Shown here: positions 17,262 through 25,359 of the stretch, piece after piece
How positions within the stretch are numbered: position 1 is the stretch's first letter
Layout of the letters: every line of letters starts with the position of its first letter
From: Ruminiclostridium cellobioparum subsp. termitidis CT1112
GTDB lineage: Bacteria > Bacillota > Clostridia > Acetivibrionales > DSM-1351
Direction of reading: 5' to 3'
DNA: 47,422 nucleotides
NCBI RefSeq assembly: GCF_000350485.1
Contig: NZ_AORV01000009.1
Span: 1 to 47,422, forward strand
The notes under the pieces: generated by a model
The model's database searches: none
Seen by the model: only the letters and a program-made list of their open reading frames with translations
Told to the model about the DNA's origin: nothing
Position numbers and translations under genes: made by a program

Positions 17262-18395
17262 TTATAAAGCTTTTAAATATATTCTTTTTATATCCTCAAG
17301 GCCAAATATGACAGGATGGTTGGCAATACTGGGAGCAGACACCTTCAGGCAGTTTTCGGCCAGCCAGTCCACATCTGAAGCTTTGATTCCCTGTTCCCCC
17401 AGAGTAGCAGTCAAATGCAGCTCATCAAGCAATTTCCGGACTGCAGGCACAAAGTCGTTTTCATCTTTTCCGCCTAAAATTTGTGACAATATGGAGAATT
17501 TCTCCGGCAGCCCTCCGATGGATTCTTCATATACGGCAGGTGCCAGCGCAGCAAGCCCAATGCCGTGCACAATATCCTTCAAACCGCTGACGGGATGTTC
17601 CATTTCGTGCAGCGCCGTCACTCCGGCAGTATTGATAACCATGCCTCCAAGGGTGCTTGCCAGACAAAGGCGGTCCCAGCTGTCCAGATCCGCCGGATCG
17701 GCATACACCTTCCGGAGGCTGCCGGCAGCCAGCCTGACACCCTCCAATGCCTGTATTTCTGTTAATGGCTGGGATATTGACGATATATAGGCGTCAATAT
17801 TGTGACATAATGCATCAAAGCCCACCGCAGCCAGTGTTGATTTTGGCATGGTAGTCATAAGCAGCGGATCGATTATGGAGCAGACCGGCACTATTGCCTT
17901 GCAGCGCAGTGACTTTTTATCCAGAGTGTCGGGATTGGTTATGACGGCAAAGCCGTTTCCTTCGCTTCCTGTTCCGCAGGTAGTCGGTACGGCAAGTATG
18001 GGAAGGGCTTTGCCGCTGAATTTCCTTCCGAAAATATAGTCACTGATATCACCGCCGTTCATGGCCTGAAAAGCAATTGCCTTTCCTGCATCCAGGCTGC
18101 TTCCGCCTCCCAGAGCTATTACCGCATCACATTTTTCGGCCGCTGCAATTTCTGCTCCCTCATATACGGTTGTGGTTACAGGATTTGGTGTAACCCGGTC
18201 ATAGATCACAAATGACACACCGTTTTCGACCAACTGTGAAACGGTTTTGGCCAGCAAGCCCGAGCGTTTTGTACTGCTGCCTCCGGTGACAATTAAAACA
18301 CGTTTCCCAAACTCAGTTGCTATTTTCCCGATTGTATCCGATTTTCCCCGGCCGAAAACAAGATTGATCGGCAGATCATACTGAAACTCCAACAT
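17262..18395 (-). CDS. Iron-containing alcohol dehydrogenase, possible 4-hydroxybutyrate dehydrogenase
   Basis: This 377-residue group III dehydrogenase has the NAD-binding GGGSS (96-100) and all metal ligands: Asp194 and His198 in FDALCHNIDAY, His263 in ALHEMEH, and His277 in HGIGLA. In amino-acid-fermenting clostridia such enzymes reduce succinate semialdehyde to 4-hydroxybutyrate, or glutarate semialdehyde to 5-hydroxyvalerate. Here it lies 37 bases before a class III aminotransferase that could make exactly those semialdehydes. The GGAGG site sits 7 bases before the ATG. Butanol- or lactaldehyde-type activity cannot be excluded from sequence. Confidence 0.88.
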   Translation of the reverse strand: MLEFQYDLPINLVFGRGKSDTIGKIATEFGKRVLIVTGGSSTKRSGLLAKTVSQLVENGVSFVIYDRVTPNPVTTTVYEGAEIAAAEKCDAVIALGGGSSLDAGKAIAFQAMNGGDISDYIFGRKFSGKALPILAVPTTCGTGSEGNGFAVITNPDTLDKKSLRCKAIVPVCSIIDPLLMTTMPKSTLAAVGFDALCHNIDAYISSISQPLTEIQALEGVRLAAGSLRKVYADPADLDSWDRLCLASTLGGMVINTAGVTALHEMEHPVSGLKDIVHGIGLAALAPAVYEESIGGLPEKFSILSQILGGKDENDFVPAVRKLLDELHLTATLGEQGIKASDVDWLAENCLKVSAPSIANHPVIFGLEDIKRIYLKAL

Positions 18396-18416
18396 ATATA
18401 TCCTCCCAAGTGGTAA

Positions 18417-19346
18417 TTACTTAACGTTTTTTGTTACTCCATCTTCAATACCGACAAAATAATCTTTGGTCAGACCGTATTTCTCCAATATTTTCATAAG
18501 TGTTCCATCTTCCTTCATTTCATTTAAAGCCTTGTTTACCTCGGCCAGGAAGTCCTTGTCCTTGAAGCGTACCGCAGCACCGATCTGTCCGCTTGCTTCG
18601 GCTTCATAAGGCGACAGGAGTTTAAGCTTCAGGGAACTGTCCGACGAAAGAGTATACCCTGCTACTATACCGTCTGTTACAACAGCGTCCACCTTTCCCA
18701 TATTTACAGCCGTCATCAGGGTTGCCTGATTGTCATAGGCCTCCAGCTTGCCGATCTTGCCTTCATTAAGCCATTTTTGGGCTGTTTCGTAGAAAGTTGT
18801 ACCCGGCTGCGCTCCAATGGTTTTCCCCTTCAGGTCCTCCTTGCCGGCAATTTTTGAGCCGGCTGGAATAACCACCGCTTCACCCTCCTGATACCATTTA
18901 TCGGTGAATGCAGCTATCTGCAAACGTTCCTCCTTGACATACATGGCATCCACAACCATATCTATGCTGTTATTATTCAGCTCAACCAGAAGGTTTGAAA
19001 AATCAACAACCTTCATTTGAATATCCGGAATACCCAGCCGGCCGCATATTTCACGGAGAATTTCCATATCAATGCCCTCAAGCTTGCCTGTGTTTACATC
19101 CTTATAGGAAAACGGAGCATCATTGGATGAACCGATGAGTATATAACCTTTTTCCTTGATTTTTTTAAGTACTTCGGACTCGTCCGAAGAAGCGGAAGAG
19201 TTTCCTGCTGCTGCCGATGCCGTTGAAGCTGCTTTTGTTGTGTCTGCCCCATTGCCCGTAGTGCTGCCGCAGCCTGTTAAAAGTGTAAATATCATTGACA
19301 ATGACAGACTTGCAGCAATTAATCGTTCAAGTTTTACTTTTTTCAT
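18417..19346 (-). CDS. Polar amino acid ABC transporter substrate-binding lipoprotein
   Basis: This 309-residue family 3 binding protein has a lipobox ending LLTGC (lipidated Cys26), then a short Ala/Ser/Thr linker and the two-lobed fold with GYILIGSSNDAPFSY, LEGIDMEIL and GKTIGAQPGTT. Family 3 proteins bind polar or basic amino acids. In this operon, with an aminotransferase and semialdehyde reductase, the ligand may be GABA or 5-aminovalerate (inference). It is followed after 21 bases by the dehydrogenase gene. Confidence 0.92.
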   Translation of the reverse strand: MKKVKLERLIAASLSLSMIFTLLTGCGSTTGNGADTTKAASTASAAAGNSSASSDESEVLKKIKEKGYILIGSSNDAPFSYKDVNTGKLEGIDMEILREICGRLGIPDIQMKVVDFSNLLVELNNNSIDMVVDAMYVKEERLQIAAFTDKWYQEGEAVVIPAGSKIAGKEDLKGKTIGAQPGTTFYETAQKWLNEGKIGKLEAYDNQATLMTAVNMGKVDAVVTDGIVAGYTLSSDSSLKLKLLSPYEAEASGQIGAAVRFKDKDFLAEVNKALNEMKEDGTLMKILEKYGLTKDYFVGIEDGVTKNVK

Positions 19347-19416
19347 AAAATCCGCCTTCTTTCTCTTAAATAGATTGTTTATTGTTTATTTTGCCATTTA
19401 TAAAAACATGGGTATA

Positions 19417-20112
19417 TCAGCGTATCTGTTTCAGTCTCCGCTCAACTATCCTGCTCAGCTGTGAGAGCGGAATACTGATTACCAGGTATACAAGGGCAAG
19501 GATGGTATATGCCTCAACGGTCAGAAATGTTTGCGATGCAAAGGTTTTTGTCCTCAGAAGCAGTTCCTGCACTGAAATCATAGCCAGCAGCGAGGTGTCC
19601 TTGATCAGCATGACCAGGTAGTTTCCGAACACCGGAATTGAATTCCGGAGCGCCGGCGGTATGATAAAGTGAAAAAGCACCTGATTTTCACTAAAACCGA
19701 GCGCCAGGCCGGCTTCCCGTTGTCCGGGGTCTATAGCCAGTATTGCGGACCTGATGACCTCGGACATATAACAACCATAATTTATTGCAAAACCGATAAT
19801 ACCGCAGGTTGCAGCCTGAAGCTGAAGGTTGGTCTCATACCCCAGCAATCCGGTGATACCGTTAATCAGCATGGGCACAACATAATAAATATAGAAGAAC
19901 TGAACCAGAAGCGGCGTACCGCGTACCAACTCTATAAATATACCTAATATCCGTTCCAGAACCCTACGTTTTGAAAGTCGCCCTATGGCAATCAGCAAAG
20001 CTACAGCCAGCGCGCATATAAAGCCGGCAAGGGTGATATATATTACTATTCCTATACCTCTCAGAAGATCAGGGCCCAGAGTGTTCAGAGCTTTCATGAA
20101 ATGTATTTCCAT
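19417..20112 (-). CDS. Polar amino acid ABC transporter permease (HisM/GlnP family)
   Basis: This 231-residue membrane subunit has about five helices and the EAA-type loop QREAGLALGFSENQVLFHFI. The sequence RGTPLLVQFFYIYYV is a hallmark of the polar amino acid permease family. It lies between the ATPase and binding-protein genes, with GGAGG 9 bases before its ATG. Only one permease gene is present, so the channel is probably a homodimer, as in GlnHPQ. Confidence 0.94.
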   Translation of the reverse strand: MEIHFMKALNTLGPDLLRGIGIVIYITLAGFICALAVALLIAIGRLSKRRVLERILGIFIELVRGTPLLVQFFYIYYVVPMLINGITGLLGYETNLQLQAATCGIIGFAINYGCYMSEVIRSAILAIDPGQREAGLALGFSENQVLFHFIIPPALRNSIPVFGNYLVMLIKDTSLLAMISVQELLLRTKTFASQTFLTVEAYTILALVYLVISIPLSQLSRIVERRLKQIR

Positions 20113-20128
20113 TGAAATTCACCTCCTG

Positions 20129-20857
20129 TCACAGTACCCGGGCCAGAAAAGCCCTGGTTCTGTCGTTTTTAGGTCTTGTAAAGATTTCTGAAGGTGTGTC
20201 CTCTTCAATAACATAACCCCCGTCCATAAAGATTACGCGGTCGGCCACATCTTTTGCAAACCCCATTTCATGTGTTACCACCATCATTGTCATTCCCTCT
20301 TTTGCCAGCTGCTTCATGACTTCGAGCACATCTCCCACCAATTCGGGGTCCAGTGCCGATGTAGGTTCATCAAACAGCATAATATCCGGCTGCATAGCCA
20401 GGGCCCTGGCTATGGCCACACGCTGCTGCTGTCCTCCCGAAAGGGCAAGGGGATAAACATTTGCCTTGCTTTCCAGGCCGACTTTGCAAAGCAGCTCCAT
20501 AGCCTGATCCTTTGCGTCCTTAGGCTGGAGCTTGTTCAGCTTGACCGGAGCGTACATCACATTTTCCAGGGAAGTCTTCAACGGAAACAGATTAAATCTC
20601 TGAAAAACCATCCCAACGTGCTTTCTATAGTCGGTGACCTTTTTTCCCAGCTGCATAATGTTCTGCCCCATGTATAGAATCTCACCGCCGGTGGGCTGCT
20701 CCAAAAGATTGATGCAGCGCAGCAGTGTACTTTTCCCCGAACCTGACGGCCCGATAACAACTACCACCTCTCCTTTTTTTATGGAGATATTGACATCCCG
20801 GAGTACTTCCAGATCTATGAAACATTTTGAAAGTTTTTTTACTTCAAGCATTACCAT
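20129..20857 (-). CDS. Polar amino acid ABC transporter ATPase (GlnQ family)
   Basis: This 242-residue nucleotide-binding subunit has Walker [10 protein letters not shown], the Q-loop region [12 protein letters not shown], signature LSGGQQQR, Walker B with DEPTSALDP and the switch HEMGFA. I chose ATG 20857 because GGGAGG lies 5 bases upstream; ATG 20851 is also possible, while 20914 lacks a site. It is the first gene of the transporter block and is separated from the upstream kinase-like gene by a terminator-like hairpin. Confidence 0.95.
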   Translation of the reverse strand: MVMLEVKKLSKCFIDLEVLRDVNISIKKGEVVVVIGPSGSGKSTLLRCINLLEQPTGGEILYMGQNIMQLGKKVTDYRKHVGMVFQRFNLFPLKTSLENVMYAPVKLNKLQPKDAKDQAMELLCKVGLESKANVYPLALSGGQQQRVAIARALAMQPDIMLFDEPTSALDPELVGDVLEVMKQLAKEGMTMMVVTHEMGFAKDVADRVIFMDGGYVIEEDTPSEIFTRPKNDRTRAFLARVL

Positions 20858-20901
20858 ATTAACCTCCCAAGACAATAATGAAATTCGTTCTATGGAAAAA
20901 C

Positions 20902-20944
20902 AAAAAAACAGCAACAGAGCTTTTCAAAAGAAAAGCTCCATTGC
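20902..20944 (-). terminator. Terminator or attenuator ahead of the amino acid transporter
   Basis: On the minus strand a hairpin with arms GAGCTTTTC and GAAAAGCTC, extended by GCAA/TTGC pairs across a small internal loop, is followed by seven T. It lies 30 bases after the kinase-like gene and 45 bases before the transporter ATPase. Either the kinase-like gene is a separate unit or readthrough here sets transporter levels. Confidence 0.75.
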
Positions 20945-20973
20945 CGTTCACTTATACTGCTTGCAATCCGTTA

Positions 20974-21573
20974 TTAAAGATTGAATCTTTTTTTAATTAT
21001 ATCGGTAAGTATATCACAGGTCCCATCCACACCCAACAGGCTCGAATCCAGCATTACATGCTTATAGTCCTTGTCTGACATGGAATATCCGCTGTAGTGT
21101 CTGTGGTAGGATTCTCTGGCTTTATCGACCGAAGCGATCATTCTCTTGGCTTCGTCAAGCCGCATATCCAGCCTTTCAACGCAATTTACAAGTCTTGCCT
21201 CATACGGAGCATAAATGAATATGTTTATGATGTTTTTGCAGTCCCTTAAAATATGGTCTGCACACCGCCCTACTATAATGCAGGATTCCTTTTCGGCAAG
21301 ATTGACAATTATCTTTCGCTGGGAGGCAAAGATGGAATCCTGAATTGCCGTCGTACCCATGCCCAGCGGGTAATTCATATTAAAAAAGGCTGATTTAGCA
21401 CTTTCTTCAGCATCGCTGATTGTTGAAACCGGAAGATTGAGATTCTTTGCAGTCAGTTCTACAATGTCCCTGTCGTAATATTGGATACCCAGCTTTTCAC
21501 TGACTTTTCGTGCGATAGGCCGCCCCAGACTGCCGAACTGTCTTGCAATTGTCACAACGAATTTTTCATCCAT
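20974..21573 (-). CDS. Cytidylate kinase-like family protein
   Basis: This protein of about 199 residues belongs to the cytidylate kinase-like family, P-loop nucleoside kinase relatives of unknown role that are common near clostridial transporters. Where true kinases have the Lys of GxxGxGK, it has FGSLGRPIARK, matching the family's altered loop. YYDRDIVEL and the later VGRCADHIL are also typical. I prefer the ATG at 21573 over a GTG at 21621, though neither has a strong ribosome site. It is first in line ahead of the amino acid transporter and divergent from PucR. A signalling or regulatory kinase role is possible but not shown. Confidence 0.8.
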   Translation of the reverse strand: MDEKFVVTIARQFGSLGRPIARKVSEKLGIQYYDRDIVELTAKNLNLPVSTISDAEESAKSAFFNMNYPLGMGTTAIQDSIFASQRKIIVNLAEKESCIIVGRCADHILRDCKNIINIFIYAPYEARLVNCVERLDMRLDEAKRMIASVDKARESYHRHYSGYSMSDKDYKHVMLDSSLLGVDGTCDILTDIIKKRFNL

Positions 21574-21609
21574 ACTACATTCTTCTTTCTTAATAGTTTT
21601 GTTGGATTC

Positions 21610-21639
21610 ATTATACTGCACAACAATGGGGGTTTACAA
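21610..21639 (-). promoter_or_regulatory. Promoter upstream of the kinase-like gene
   Basis: On the minus strand TTGTAA (21634-21639) and TATAAT (21610-21615) are 18 bases apart. Transcription would start near 21603, giving a short leader to the ATG at 21573. It lies in the divergent region shared with the PucR gene and is a plausible target of that regulator. Confidence 0.5.
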
Positions 21640-21777
21640 TGGACTGAAACTCCAAACTTTCAAGATTTTATTGTACTCCGGATACAAAAGCTTAAATATA
21701 ATAGTTCATGTATAGGGCTTTTCAAAATTAACAAATGTATGTTATCCTTTAAACAATAATTTAAGGAGGGATGTTGA

Positions 21778-22896
21778 TTGCGCACTCAGGTTTCGGAGCT
21801 TTATGAGCATGCAAAAGAAAAATACAGGCTGGTACTGCACGGCGGACAAGCGGGCTTGAACAATTCCGCCTCCTGGGTATATCTTGCGGAAGATATCCAA
21901 AACATATCCTTTTTAAAAGGCGGTGAGCTGGTCATCACCACAGGACTCTTCACTCAGAGCGGTGTCAAACTCTACGATTTCATCAGTGCGCTGGTTACAC
22001 GCAACTGCAGCGGTATCCTTATCAATGTAGGCAAGTATCTCAAGCCTCAGGATATAACTCCTGAAATCCTGGAGTTATGCGACATTGCCGTATTTCCTGT
22101 TTTCACCATGCCCTGGGAAGTGCACCTTGTGGATATAATGCAGGATTTCAGTATCCTGCTGCTGCATAACAATCAAAGAGAGGAACATCTCGACGCATCA
22201 TTTTTAAGTGCTCTTTATCAATCTCCCGTACAGGAAAATCTTCTCAGGACAATGAATCAGTTCGGATTTGCAACAGCCTCGGATTACAGGATAATGGTCA
22301 TTCAAAATCTGCAGGACATTACAAGACTCACTTCACCATTGAACAGTTACGGATTAAAGTATCACATATTTGAGCATGATCATCTGCATGTGCTGATATA
22401 CAATGTTTCAAGCGGGAAGCTCTCTCTGAACGGCCTTATTGATTTGATCTGCTTTTGTGACAGTATAAAGCTGGGTTTGGGTGATACCATCCATTCTCTT
22501 GCTGAAATCAGCCTGTGCTATAAACGTGCCCGCTTTTCCCTGGCAGCTGCCGTATTCTGGAACCGGCAATATATAAATTTTGACGATCTGGGAATATTTC
22601 AGATTTTATTCTGTTCCTCCGATCCGGTTCTGCTGCAGACAATTTATAAACGGCATCTGGGTGTTTTAGAACAATACGATGCCGAACATGATTCGGATTA
22701 TATGAAGACACTCCGCATTTTTCTGCTCTCAGACTGCAATATCCTGGAAACGGCCTCCAGAATGCATACCCACCGTAACACCATAGTCTATCGTATGCGG
22801 AAGATCAAAGATCTTTTAAATTCCGAACTGGACAATTCCGAGGTGAAATTCAATTTGCTTATGGCCTTCTACCTGAAAGAGTATTTTTCCATATAA
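21778..22896 (+). CDS. PucR family transcriptional regulator
   Basis: This 372-residue regulator has an N-terminal PucR ligand-sensing domain (about 1-150, with GGELVITTGLF) and a C-terminal PucR-type helix-turn-helix (about 315-370; CNILETASRMHTHRNTIVYR). Such regulators control purine, proline and GABA utilisation genes. A perfect AAGGAGGG site 7 bases ahead supports a TTG start at 21778; the nearby ATG at 21771 is out of frame. It is divergent from the kinase-transporter-aminotransferase block and probably controls it in response to the amino acid or a derivative. Confidence 0.9.
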   Translation: MRTQVSELYEHAKEKYRLVLHGGQAGLNNSASWVYLAEDIQNISFLKGGELVITTGLFTQSGVKLYDFISALVTRNCSGILINVGKYLKPQDITPEILELCDIAVFPVFTMPWEVHLVDIMQDFSILLLHNNQREEHLDASFLSALYQSPVQENLLRTMNQFGFATASDYRIMVIQNLQDITRLTSPLNSYGLKYHIFEHDHLHVLIYNVSSGKLSLNGLIDLICFCDSIKLGLGDTIHSLAEISLCYKRARFSLAAAVFWNRQYINFDDLGIFQILFCSSDPVLLQTIYKRHLGVLEQYDAEHDSDYMKTLRIFLLSDCNILETASRMHTHRNTIVYRMRKIKDLLNSELDNSEVKFNLLMAFYLKEYFSI

Positions 22897-22945
22897 AATG
22901 ATGTACCGCAAAACTAACGCAGTTTAAATATTTGTGAAACATTTA

Positions 22946-23072
22946 GCAGTGCTTCGGTACTAACTTCAAAAAAATGGATAGTTCACAAAGTACATGCTTG
23001 AAATTTTTATTTTTATTTGTACTTTTAATAGAACTTCTCATTTTTTGAAGTTGCACTGGTGCGCTATTATCA
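22946..23072. repeat. Short foldback repeat R3, related to R1/R2 but without the core
   Basis: Inverted arms at about 22948-22981 and 23031-23064 share the block ACTTCAAAAAA(A)TG. Both ends align with the ends of the 41016-41258 repeat: left GTACTAACTTCAA against GTGCTAACCTCAA, right TTGAAGTTGCACT in both, and each right end runs into AT(A/T)ATCAG. The 69-nt core is absent, as in an internal deletion. The right end runs into the stop codon of the sulfatase-like gene, and the element fills the gap between convergent genes. Confidence 0.65.
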
Positions 23073-24446
23073 GATTTTCTTTGCCAGCTTCATATACTCA
23101 TCCCTCGGACAGTTATGGGATTCAAAAAAATCTTCAAGAGCTTTCTTCATTTCGGCAGCTACTTCGGGATGCCTGTCTATAATATTGTTATTTTCAGCCA
23201 TATCCAGTTTGCGGTTATACAATTCGGGGGTTATCCCGTCAGCACCGATGGACATATATGCCCATTCCTTTGTGGTTACGGCAGGAGTTACCTTCCAGTC
23301 ATCTTCCGCATTACAGCCGCTGACGGCATATTTTCTTCCGAATTCGGCTTTTGAATCGTAAAACTGCTCTTTAAAGGAAATTCCCTCAAAAGAGTACCCG
23401 GTCTTTATTTCCAGCAGTTCAAACAAGGTTGGCATAATATCCTGGGGCTGTACCATTGCATCACAAACACCACCGCCGGTCACTCCGGGAACATAAACTA
23501 TCAACGGAATATGCCGAAGCTGGGAATACATCGGCCACCACAGGTTATCATCCGGCTTTTCCCTGTTGCCTTTTCCCACATGCCCATGTTCTCCCATCTG
23601 GAAGCCATGATCCGAAGTAAACAGTATAATGGTATTTTCCATCCAGCCCACATCTTCAATCTTTTTCAAAAGGAAACCTATCCACTTATCAACCATGGAG
23701 ACTTCAGCAAGATACTGGGCTCTCATGTTTTTCAACTCTCTTTCGGTATATGCTGCTGCAAGGCCATAATTTGGGTCCCTCATCGGCATGCCGTCATAGT
23801 CCGGATCAAATTTCTTCACAAAGTAATCGGGTGCATCCCAGGGCTCATGAGGATCGAATATATCCACCCAAAGGAACATATTATCTGCCTTGTAATTCAA
23901 ATCAAGCCATTTGCTTGCCTCAACAGTGGTCTTAACACAATGGTAGTCAAATTCTGTTTTTCTTTCCCAGTTAATCCAGGGATGTATGTCTGCAAGATAG
24001 GCACCCATTCTTTTTGTCTCGGTACGGATCTTTTCCTCGGGCAAATGTCTTTCGACAGGGTCATTGCAGTGAAGGAAGGTCAAATCCCCTTCCTGTCCGT
24101 GTATGGCATGGCTGGCATGGAAGCCTCTGGTTATCCACCAGTTGTTCTTCTGCAGGTTGGGAGGATCAAATATTATTTGAGTCCGGTATCCGTTATCCCC
24201 CAATATACCCGCCATAGTTGGCAGGTTAACCGGCATAGGTCCCCATCCGAAATGAGGAAATCCGACTTTTCCCGTATATGTATCTATCCTGTTGGGCAGC
24301 GTAGGAAAGCTTGAACACATATAGTTTGTGAAACACAACGATTTTTCCGCAAATGCGTCAAGGTTGGGTGTCTTTACATCCTTTCCTCCGCAGCAGCTTA
24401 AGTTGTCAAATCTGAAAGTATCCGACATTATGCATATTACGTTCAT
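23070..24446 (-). CDS. Sulfatase-fold hydrolase with Thr in place of the formylglycine Cys
   Basis: This 458-residue protein has the alkaline phosphatase/sulfatase fold: an N-terminal metal Asp in IMSDTFR, the second metal site in FTSDHGFQMGEHG, and TPNLD. Active-site alignment puts TLPNR (49-53) followed by IDTYTG where type I sulfatases have C-x-P-x-R followed by xxLxTG, so the residue normally converted to formylglycine is Thr49. Thr is the nucleophile in phosphodiesterases and phosphotransferases of this superfamily, so it may be a phosphoesterase or a catalytically altered sulfatase. The ATG at 24446 has GGAG 8 bases upstream. There is no signal peptide. It is the last gene of the second sugar operon. 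Confidence 0.85.
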   Translation of the reverse strand: MNVICIMSDTFRFDNLSCCGGKDVKTPNLDAFAEKSLCFTNYMCSSFPTLPNRIDTYTGKVGFPHFGWGPMPVNLPTMAGILGDNGYRTQIIFDPPNLQKNNWWITRGFHASHAIHGQEGDLTFLHCNDPVERHLPEEKIRTETKRMGAYLADIHPWINWERKTEFDYHCVKTTVEASKWLDLNYKADNMFLWVDIFDPHEPWDAPDYFVKKFDPDYDGMPMRDPNYGLAAAYTERELKNMRAQYLAEVSMVDKWIGFLLKKIEDVGWMENTIILFTSDHGFQMGEHGHVGKGNREKPDDNLWWPMYSQLRHIPLIVYVPGVTGGGVCDAMVQPQDIMPTLFELLEIKTGYSFEGISFKEQFYDSKAEFGRKYAVSGCNAEDDWKVTPAVTTKEWAYMSIGADGITPELYNRKLDMAENNNIIDRHPEVAAEMKKALEDFFESHNCPRDEYMKLAKKI

Positions 24447-24479
24447 TATATCATCTCCATTTTTAATTTTTCTCAATTC

Positions 24480-25343
24480 TTACCCCTTAACAGCCCCCAG
24501 GGTCAAACCGGAAACCATGTACTTCTGCAATCCGATAAATACAAGCAGCACAGGCAGTGATGCACAGACGGAGGCCGTCATGATTTTAGCCCAGTCATAT
24601 GAGTTTTCACCGAAATAAGTCAATACAATGCCAGGTGTCAAGGTCCTCATTTCAACTTTGGTAATAAGGGTCAAGCCCCAGACAAAGTCATCCCAGCCTA
24701 TCAGGAAGGCGTATATTGCAACTGCAAGAATACCCGGCTGAATGAGGGGAACAATGATTTTCCAGAAGGTCATGTACCTTCCGCAGCCATCTATTGCTGC
24801 GGCCTCTTCCAGAGATGTCGGTATGGTATCATAAAATCCCTTAAGTATCCACGTACTCAACGGCAGAGCTATGGTTGTACACGCCAGTATAAGTGCCGTA
24901 TAAGTGTCCAGTAAACCCAGATTTTTATAAAGTGAATACAGTGCTATCATTAAAGCGACCTGCGGAAACATTTGAGTGGATAGAAAAGCCAGCTGGAGTA
25001 TCTTGCTCCCTGCAAATTTAAATCTTGAAAATGCATAGCTTGCATGCATTGCCAGTAATATGGCCAGAATTGTTGAACCAGCCGATACAATTATAGAGTT
25101 TTTATAAAAGGTCAGAAATTTCAAATCCGACAGCACACGCACAAAGCTGTCAAGGGTTGGCTTTACCGGAATCCACTCAGGCGGCAGCCTTAAAAGTACA
25201 TCATTGGTCTTGATCGAAGTCATGATCATCCAGTATATGGGGAAAATAAATATTACGGTAAATATAATAAGAATACAATATTTAAATACATTGCCTTTCT
25301 TCTTCTTTTCTTTTCCATGGGTTTTATCAAAAGTGTTACTCAC
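24480..25343 (-). CDS. CUT1 sugar ABC transporter permease, MalG type
   Basis: This 288-residue permease has six membrane helices and the EAA loop LEEAAAIDGCG. The C-terminus ends in YMVSGLTLGAVKG, typical of the family. A GTG start at 25343 is supported by AAGGAG 9 bases upstream, while the longer frame to 25412 would overlap its partner gene. It lies 16 bases after the MalF-type partner and 33 bases before the sulfatase-like gene, so the imported sugar is probably the substrate of that enzyme. Confidence 0.93.
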   Translation of the reverse strand: MSNTFDKTHGKEKKKKGNVFKYCILIIFTVIFIFPIYWMIMTSIKTNDVLLRLPPEWIPVKPTLDSFVRVLSDLKFLTFYKNSIIVSAGSTILAILLAMHASYAFSRFKFAGSKILQLAFLSTQMFPQVALMIALYSLYKNLGLLDTYTALILACTTIALPLSTWILKGFYDTIPTSLEEAAAIDGCGRYMTFWKIIVPLIQPGILAVAIYAFLIGWDDFVWGLTLITKVEMRTLTPGIVLTYFGENSYDWAKIMTASVCASLPVLLVFIGLQKYMVSGLTLGAVKG

Positions 25344-25359
25344 AATATTCAACTCCTTC

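Noticed and set aside
23511-24314. 267-codon plus-strand frame
   Set aside because: It lies wholly antisense to the sulfatase-like gene, has no ribosome site, and its composition follows the codon pattern of the other strand.
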